The notes beneath the pieces are model-generated. The model ran no database searches. It saw only the letters and a list, made by a program, of their open reading frames with translations, and was not told where the DNA came from. Below, piece after piece: positions 58,165-64,000 of a DNA stretch of 64,000 bases. Numbering within the stretch: position 1 is the first letter of the stretch; each line of letters begins with the position of its first letter. The DNA comes from Metridium senile (Eukaryota > Cnidaria > Anthozoa > Actiniaria > Metridiidae): assembly GCA_949775045.1 (NCBI GenBank), contig OX459095.1, positions 29,787,064 through 29,851,063 of the forward strand, written 5' to 3'. The position numbers were made by a program, and so were the translations under genes.

Positions 58165-59713
58165 TACGGTGGCCCACAAGGGCAAAACACAACTCAATAT
58201 TTGGTTGAAAACACAACAAAGTTTCGCAGAACAAAACAAAGTTTCGTAGAACAAAACAAAGTTTTGTAGAACAAAACAAAGTTTCATGGAACAAAATAAA
58301 GTTTCATTGAACAAAATAAAGTTTCGGAGAACAAAACAAAGTTTCGTAGAACAAAACAAAGTTTCGGAGAACAAAACAAAGTTTCGGAGAACAAATCAAA
58401 GTTTCAGAGAACACAACTGCCGACTGATACAAAACAAAATTTCGGGAGACTGGAACTTAGCTCGGACAACACATGGCATGACTGACTGAGTTTGGGCTAC
58501 CTGTGGTCAGGGAAGTCGCTATGTTTTGTCAAAACTCTGGTTGCTGGGTGAGAAAAGACTACAAATATTTTCCTGGTTGTTGTACTTCATCTAGTACTTC
58601 AAGAAAGGAAGCCACGTCTGTCAATACTTTCACGGAATTTAAAGAAAAGAAGTCTAAGGAAAGGATCGATCAATATCAATCAACCGTAAAAAATAAGAAA
58701 AGAAAGATGTCCGATTATTTCCCAGTTACTATCAACGTTGGAGTCGCATCTATGCTATCAGGGACTATGACACCGGTACGAGGAAAGTCTTTACCACTCA
58801 AAGCTCCCAAATCTGTGTCAGCAAAACCTCCTTATGTAAAGCAGGGAGAAAGTAACTAAACCTGAACTACACTGGCTGAAATTAAGTCAGAGGATTGTAG
58901 AGAGCAACAATAAGACACTGTTAGAGTTTTATTAAATTTTAAGGTAAAAAATCGAAGTTTCAAAAGTAGCCATATATCCTTTAGTAAATCAACACTAACA
59001 GTGAGCTTGGGCTACCTGTGGTTTAATCGTTTCTGAATGATATGTCGTAGGCTGCTCTTTTCCTTATAACGCCTCCTTGAGTATTGAAGGTTTTGCTGAC
59101 ACAGATTTGGGAACTTTGAGTGGTAAAGACTTTCCTCGTACCGGTGTCATAGTCCCTGATAGCATAGATGCGACTCCAACGTTGATAGTAATTGGGAAAT
59201 AGTCGGACATCTTTCTTTTCTTATTTTTTCCGGTTGATTGATATTGCTCGATCCTTTCCTTAGACTTCTTTTCTTTAAATTCCGTGAAAGTATTTACAGA
59301 CGTGGCTTCCTTTCTTGAAGTACTAGATGAAGTACTTGTAGTCTGTTCTCACCCAGCATAACCGCAGTTTTTTTTTTTGACTTTATTGTTTTGACAAAAC
59401 ATAGCGACTTCCCTGACCACAGGTAGCCCAAACTCAGTCAGTCATGTGTTGTCCGAGCTAAGTTCCAGTCTCCCGAAAGTTTGTTTTGTATCAGTTGGCA
59501 GTTGTGTTCTCCGAAACTTTGTTTTGTTCTCCGAAACTTTGTTTTGTTCTCCGAAACTTTGTTTTGTTCTGCAAAACTTTGTTTTGTTCTGCAAAACTTT
59601 GTTTTGTTCTACGAAACTTTGTTTTGTTCTACGAAACTTTGTTTTGTTCTGCGAAACTTTGTTGTGTTTTCAACGAAATATTAAGTTGTGTTTTGCCCTT
59701 GTGGGCCACCGTA
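58165..59713. mobile_element. Foldback transposon, relative of the IS3EU-like element
   Basis: Termini TACGGTGGCCCACAAGGGCA and its inverse, with GTCATC duplicated on both sides (58159-58164, 59714-59719). The arms are about 650 bp. Each begins with 7-9 tandem words AACAAAACAAAGTTTCG, continues into the 5' part of the zinc-ribbon gene, and pairs to about 58830 / 59087. The unpaired centre is about 250 bp. Confidence 0.85.
58521..58859 (+). pseudogene. 5' fragment of zinc-ribbon/HECT-like transposon gene
   Basis: A frame of 112 residues starts MFCQNSGCWVRKDYKYFPGC, a zinc ribbon with degraded Cys spacing. Then come a basic FTEFKEKKSKERIDQY segment and VTINVGVASMLSGTMTPVRG, followed by KSLPLKAP. 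The last block aligns with IGIAEWNPKTETLRRKHGKR of the gene at 40 kb. The mirrored copy on the right arm (59402-59087, minus) is disrupted near its start. Confidence 0.55.
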
Positions 59714-60021
59714 GTCATCACCATCATAGATATCATCATCATTATTACCAATACCATCATCATCGCAAATCGCCATTATCGCTACATCAGGGTCTTTTAA
59801 ATGGCAAACGGCTTCAACATTGACATTCAACAAAACGGCAAAAGGATGTCGAAGCAAATGCACCACATTACATTACATTTAAATGAAGACTATTTTGTAC
59901 TATGTAGTTTTGTATTTCACGGATATATTGTGTGCACTCAATGAAAAAGGTGGTACTACTCAGTACTAAAACGATAACAATAGCGTAAAATATTATTTCA
60001 AAAACCATTGCTATTGTTTTG

Positions 60022-60089
60022 TACCCTGCGAGCAGAGATTTCTTTCTCGTCGTTCCAGGTAAGAGAAAGAAATCTCTGCTCGCAGGGTA
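60022..60089. mobile_element. 68-bp palindromic MITE with 9-bp duplication
   Basis: TACCCTGCGAGCAGAGATTT, then CTTTCTC, is mirrored perfectly around a 14-bp loop. ATTGTTTTG flanks both sides (60013-60021, 60090-60098). Copy A has one uninterrupted ATTGTTT at 42660-42667. Confidence 0.88.
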
Positions 60090-60143
60090 ATTGTTTTGCG
60101 GCTCAGCCAATCAGATCACTTGAAATTATAGAGTTTTCCCCAC

Positions 60144-60437
60144 CACAGGGAGCCCAAGCTCATCACTTGTGATATTTTACAGTAAATGTATGGAGTCGCG
60201 AGATATCCTTTCGCTGTGCCTCAAATATACAATAATATTTTTTTATTTACGTGGATAGTTGTATATAATTGTATATAATTGTTGTATATAATCGGTCACA
60301 GACTAGAAAACAATTATATACAACTATCCACGTAAAAAAAAATATTTATTATTGTATATTTGAGGCACAGAAGGATATCTCGCGACTCCATACATTTACT
60401 GTAAAAGATCACAAGTGATGAGCTTGTGCTCCCTGTG
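60144..60437. mobile_element. 294-bp MITE, CACAGGGAGCCC family, copy B
   Basis: The TIR is at least 60 bp, through AAATGTATGGAGTCGCGAGA. Flanks are TCCCCAC and TCCCCAT. The interior has paired CAACTATCCACGTAAA arms. Confidence 0.85.
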
Positions 60438-60611
60438 TCCCCATTGGGTTGGGTTTCCGGCCCAGAACCTTCGATTTTCCTCCTTGATTTTTCGTTAGAA
60501 AGCTGTGGTTTCGAGCATTAACTCCGCGTTGGACTAAGTAAGAGATTACATCATCACCTATTCCTATAAAAGCCCCATCTTTCACGGCAGAGACAGAGCC
60601 ATTTTTTAAAG

Positions 60612-61805
60612 ATGGCCGACGAGAATGATGACTTTAGCTTTCCTCAACAAGAATCGTATTCTTCGGAAGCAATAAGCGAGAAGGAATATTTAAAAGCTTT
60701 ATGTTTACACCAAAGACAAACATTTAAAGAACAGAATACAAGAGAAAATGCTGTTTCTTCGATCATTAATGATGGTCTGAATGGCGAATCATTGCATCAG
60801 CTTTGTTCGAACTACAGAAAAAACCATATCAAAGTCTCTTCTGAACACGATGATTGCTCAAAGATATGCGAAGAGTCAAAGAAGAATGAAATCTGTGAAC
60901 ATGATGGAAATCGAACGTTTAAAAACGGCGAGAATAACAATTATTTAAGTTCTCCAAAAGGCAACGTCAATACAGACGTCAAAACAAGTTTTCCCCAACA
61001 ATACAAGAAACAACCCCAAGAAAAATCATTTGATGGAGAACAATATAAAGACGGAGAATTTGAAACACAAGGAATATCAGAATACGATTGTGTTCCTGAA
61101 GCTCTTGAAGAAATAACAGAAATACATAAGCCACAAGAGCCACAAGAAATCCCCCAGCCACGTGAACAGATACTGAAGGAATTACTACACAAGTTTTTGC
61201 AAAAACCCACATATGAAAATGTTAGAGAAGATAATATTGTTCAAGGAGACTGTATCGAGAGTAATGGCATGTTTGGTAAATTATATAAACATTTTGCCTT
61301 AGTTGAGTCTGTTGATGGTGACAAAATTACAGTAACTGAGTATAGTCTCAAAGATGGTAATAAACTTCTGTTAGGTTTGAAGACCATAGCCATGACTCTA
61401 GCACTCCATGACCCATTGGCCATGCTTGCAAAAGCAAAGCTATCAACATATACCTTACAACAGCTTGAAGCAAGAAATGCTAAAAAAATTATCTTCCCTG
61501 AAGAATTGCAAAGATACATAAATACAGACAAAACTCTGAAAAACACTGAGAAAAGAAGGAAAGAACCTGACTGTTTGTACAGTTTGTCAACAAATAACTG
61601 TGAGCATCTTGTGTGGTGGTGTTTGTTTGACTTGGACTATAGTTATCAGGCTAATGAAACCCATGAAAGGTATCTGTATGTACTGAAAGGTGTTTCACCG
61701 GCAAGTCGGCTCCTATCTGTTATGAATTGGCCATATCTCTATGTATTCAATGAGTTATGCCTCGCTGGATATTACAGCTATCAAGCACACCATTTAAAAA
61801 AATAA
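60612..61805 (+). CDS. LRAT-like (permuted NlpC/P60) protein, copy B
   Basis: Intact single-exon paralogue of 397 residues, about 90% identical to copy A. The LRAT fold spans residues about 205-350 and keeps GDCIES, the His in YKHFALVESVDGD, and NNCEHLVWWCLFD. Compared with A it lacks a short Gln-rich stretch, gains SSPKGNVNTD near residue 115, and extends at the C-terminus (YYSYQAHHLKK). The 5' flank and 3' UTR are also conserved; AATAAA is at 62076. Both frames being open suggests both copies may be functional. Confidence 0.85.
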   Translation: MADENDDFSFPQQESYSSEAISEKEYLKALCLHQRQTFKEQNTRENAVSSIINDGLNGESLHQLCSNYRKNHIKVSSEHDDCSKICEESKKNEICEHDGNRTFKNGENNNYLSSPKGNVNTDVKTSFPQQYKKQPQEKSFDGEQYKDGEFETQGISEYDCVPEALEEITEIHKPQEPQEIPQPREQILKELLHKFLQKPTYENVREDNIVQGDCIESNGMFGKLYKHFALVESVDGDKITVTEYSLKDGNKLLLGLKTIAMTLALHDPLAMLAKAKLSTYTLQQLEARNAKKIIFPEELQRYINTDKTLKNTEKRRKEPDCLYSLSTNNCEHLVWWCLFDLDYSYQANETHERYLYVLKGVSPASRLLSVMNWPYLYVFNELCLAGYYSYQAHHLKK

Positions 61806-62093
61806 TTTCAACAATGATGCAAAGTATAAAAATCAGATGTTTTTTATTTGGATAAAGACATTAGTTATACTCAGGCCATGTACTTATTATAATTTAGTCA
61901 TTGTATTGTAATTTCACCATGTAAACCTTAAAACCCCAAAGGTATGCATTATAGCATTGGTCGGGGGTTCACGTTCCTATTTTTCCACAAAGTGGTCTTG
62001 GGTTTTCATGACCGGCTATGATGTTAAGAATTTGTTATTGTATTTATAATGGATACGATGCTTGATTTCTTTAATAAAACATGTTATCATGGG

Positions 62094-63320
62094 CCAGGCT
62101 GACCAACCAGCCCATGAGTCAAGTGTTGCGTGGTGTTTATTAACTATATGGAGTGGAGGGAAAATTTAGTGCTTTGTAAGCTTGCTTTATACACATAATT
62201 GCTTTTAAAACATTTTTTTGATTTGAAATTCAGTAGGATCTGTTATTTAGATAAAAATGTATGGTGGTAGTGTTTAGTACTACAAAATTGCTATACAATG
62301 TCAGTTTGTTGTTCAGGCACAGTCCCCCTCTATTAAGGTCTCTCTCACTCTTTCTACTAAGGGGAGGGGGTTTACAAATTATGTGGGGAGGTGGTGAGGA
62401 GACTTAACAATAAATTAAAAGTATCTCTTTTAGGGTATTATGTAATGGAAATTTAGAATTTCAAGATTTCTTGGTGTCTTTTAAAGTATCGAAAAAGGAA
62501 AAGCCCATAGTTTTTGGTATACATAGCAGCAATTTTTTGGATCATTTTGTCTTAAAGATGCCATGAGGGCTAAAAGGCATGTTTGCCACACCCTTTTAAA
62601 AGAACAACCGATTAACTTTAGGGGTGTTATTTTTACATGTACTATCCTTATCGTTTGTTTAGGTTCTCAGTTGCAAAGACAAGTACTTAATTTACATATA
62701 TGACCAATGCTGAGGACCCTTCTGAAAATCATCTTTGATGAGTGAGACCTTCCTCTTATTATTATTACGAGTAGAATTGACTTTCTTTGAACGACCACTC
62801 TTGTAAGGGTTCAAGATTTTGCTTCTAACAAATAAAGAGCCACTTTCTAAGTCTTCATTAAAACATCCCACAAATATTTGGTGGCTAAATGAGTGATTTA
62901 GTATTTCACACTCTTACCACAGGGTACCCAATTCGAGAAAAGTATATTTTGATAAAAAATAAAACTAAACATAACCAATTTGCAAATATTGTTCCAAACA
63001 AAAATCCCATCATCATTTTTATCATACAAATATATCTTTGTGTTATTTATTAGACATATAATTGACTTGTTTTCATGTATTCAAGTGATCGGATTGGATG
63101 AGTACTAGAATTTATGCTTACTTAAATCTTAAATCTTTGCATCATCAGATTTTCTAAAATATTTTTTCATACATTTGTACTGCATTACTAAGATAACAGT
63201 TGTGTTTTGACAAACTATAGTTTAGATACCTATTATTCATGACTGATTAACAACATTACAATTGTTGTGTTGCTATGACAACAAAAATTTATATTTGAAC
63301 GTGAACTAAAAGTGGCTAGT
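62094..63320. other. Intergenic sequence
   Basis: No gene recognised. 62785-62825 resembles the inner words of the pogo-like MITE at 33372 (ACGACCACTCTTGTAAG). Confidence 0.45.
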
Positions 63321-63322
63321 TT

Positions 63323-63500
63323 CTATTTATTATGTAAGTTCTGGGAGTGCCAAGCTTTTACGGCTTGTTGCCTACATACTCCACAGGCAGCCGAGCAGTC
63401 AAGTCCATAAATTTCTTTAGGCAGGAGCATAACTGCTTGAGCTGCAGTCCGTCTTGCAATAAATTGCATCGGATGACCTCTAGCAAAGAAGGATGACTTA
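63323..63500 (-). other. Coding-like fragment of unknown family
   Basis: A 59-codon open stretch (RGHPMQFIARRTAAQ, then LPKEIYGLDCSAACGVCRQQ) ends at a TAG. The composition looks like protein and there is a Cys cluster, but there is no start codon or known relative; probably a transposon remnant. Confidence 0.25.
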
Positions 63501-63649
63501 AACTTCGTTGTCTATGCAAAGACAACTGGTTTTTAAATTCAGCAGAACTGAATGTATTTACAGTATGTCATTTCATATCATTTTATACATATGTCATTGT
63601 AAATTTCAATTTGCAAATGTTGTCATTGTAATGAAATCGAAGGAAATTA

Positions 63650-64000
63650 AAAGACAGTACTGTAATTTCATTGTTGGTGATTATAGGCAGCTGCCTTCAT
63701 TTTCGTATCACATCAGCTGTATGGTAATACACATAATCATATACAAATACGTACTATTGGTGTAATTAGTACTTGGAAAATCATCCTGAAAGGTTTATTG
63801 AGACCAATACTGAACGTTCATGGGTAACATACTTAGCTAATATGTCTCGTCAAGGTACATGGTGTGATGGTATTATAATACAAGCAGTTGCAGATGTACT
63901 AAATATTACAATTCATTTAACAGAATCAAATGAGGGGTTTGCACCATTTAATTTAATTCTACTACAATATATATTGGTCATGTGGATGAAGTACATTATG
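63650..64000 (+). pseudogene. OTU-type cysteine protease fragment, frame-broken and cut by the window end
   Basis: Across three frames the order is GSCLHF (catalytic-Cys region), HQLYGNTHNHIQIRTIGV, LENHPERFIETNTERSWVTY, LANMSRQGTWCDGIIIQAVA, LNITIHLTESN and IYIGHVDEVHY (catalytic-His region). This is the OTU deubiquitinase order as found in many transposon-borne copies. At least two frame breaks are needed, so it looks decayed. Confidence 0.65.

Larger units (their letters stand above)
55828..62093. repeat. Segmental duplication, copy B
   Basis: Partner of 36453-44519. It carries the CR1/L2-like insertion, the long hairpin at 57676, the foldback at 58165 and MITEs at 60022 and 60144 that copy A lacks. 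It lacks the expanded minisatellite, the 39528 transposon and the 42800 MITE. Confidence 0.85.

Noticed and set aside
59446..59823. Cys/Phe-rich frames (repeated ETLFCS/KLCFVL text)
   Set aside because: They are products of the AACAAAACAAAGTTTCG subterminal repeats of the foldback.

Overview
This is animal (metazoan) nuclear DNA: AT-rich, with short exons, GT/AG introns, dense MITEs and several microsatellites. The host genes, an LRAT-like family and the transposon types fit an anthozoan or other cnidarian best. That placement is an inference from gene content; nothing in the window identifies the species.

Two conserved host genes lie head-to-tail on the minus strand. (1) A complete CCDC74 homologue has six exons between 6100 and 781 (369 codons before the stop), all in matching splice phase, with an RFX/X-box-like site about 300 bp upstream. 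(2) A near-complete TTC28 orthologue has seven exons between 36171 and 10079. One 4.7-kb exon carries the TPR superhelix and a CHAT domain, and the serine-rich tail ends in Ser-Ser-Ser-Cys; the first coding exon was not found. TTC28's 16.2-kb intron (19719-35928) is filled with MITEs and tandem repeats.

From about 36.4 kb to 62.1 kb the window is mobile-element and duplicated sequence. A segmental duplication has copy A at 36453-44519 and copy B at 55828-62093. Each copy ends in an intact single-exon gene for an LRAT-like (permuted NlpC/P60) protein. Comparing the copies dates several insertions, because one copy often keeps the empty site: a CR1/L2-like retrotransposon 3' fragment in B, a 200-bp MITE in A, 294-bp and 68-bp MITEs in B, and two relatives of one DNA-transposon family. 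That family has termini TACGGTGGCCCA and 6-bp target duplications. One member (39528-42554, copy A) sits inside an 18-bp minisatellite; the other (58165-59713, copy B) is a giant foldback. Both carry pieces of the same second gene, with an N-terminal zinc ribbon and, in A, a truncated start of a HECT-like domain.

Between the two duplication copies lies the most striking object, a 6.35-kb DNA transposon (46105-52456). It has terminal inverted repeats of about 560 bp and an 8-bp target duplication. Its roughly 1,490-residue protein is broken by three apparent single-base frameshifts and combines zinc-binding N-terminal modules, a candidate DDE core, a FEN1/XPG-like nuclease signature with all five acidic motifs, and a C-terminal cysteine cluster. 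This resembles what I recall of Academ-type transposons.

The right edge holds a degenerate OTU cysteine-protease coding fragment that runs out of the window.
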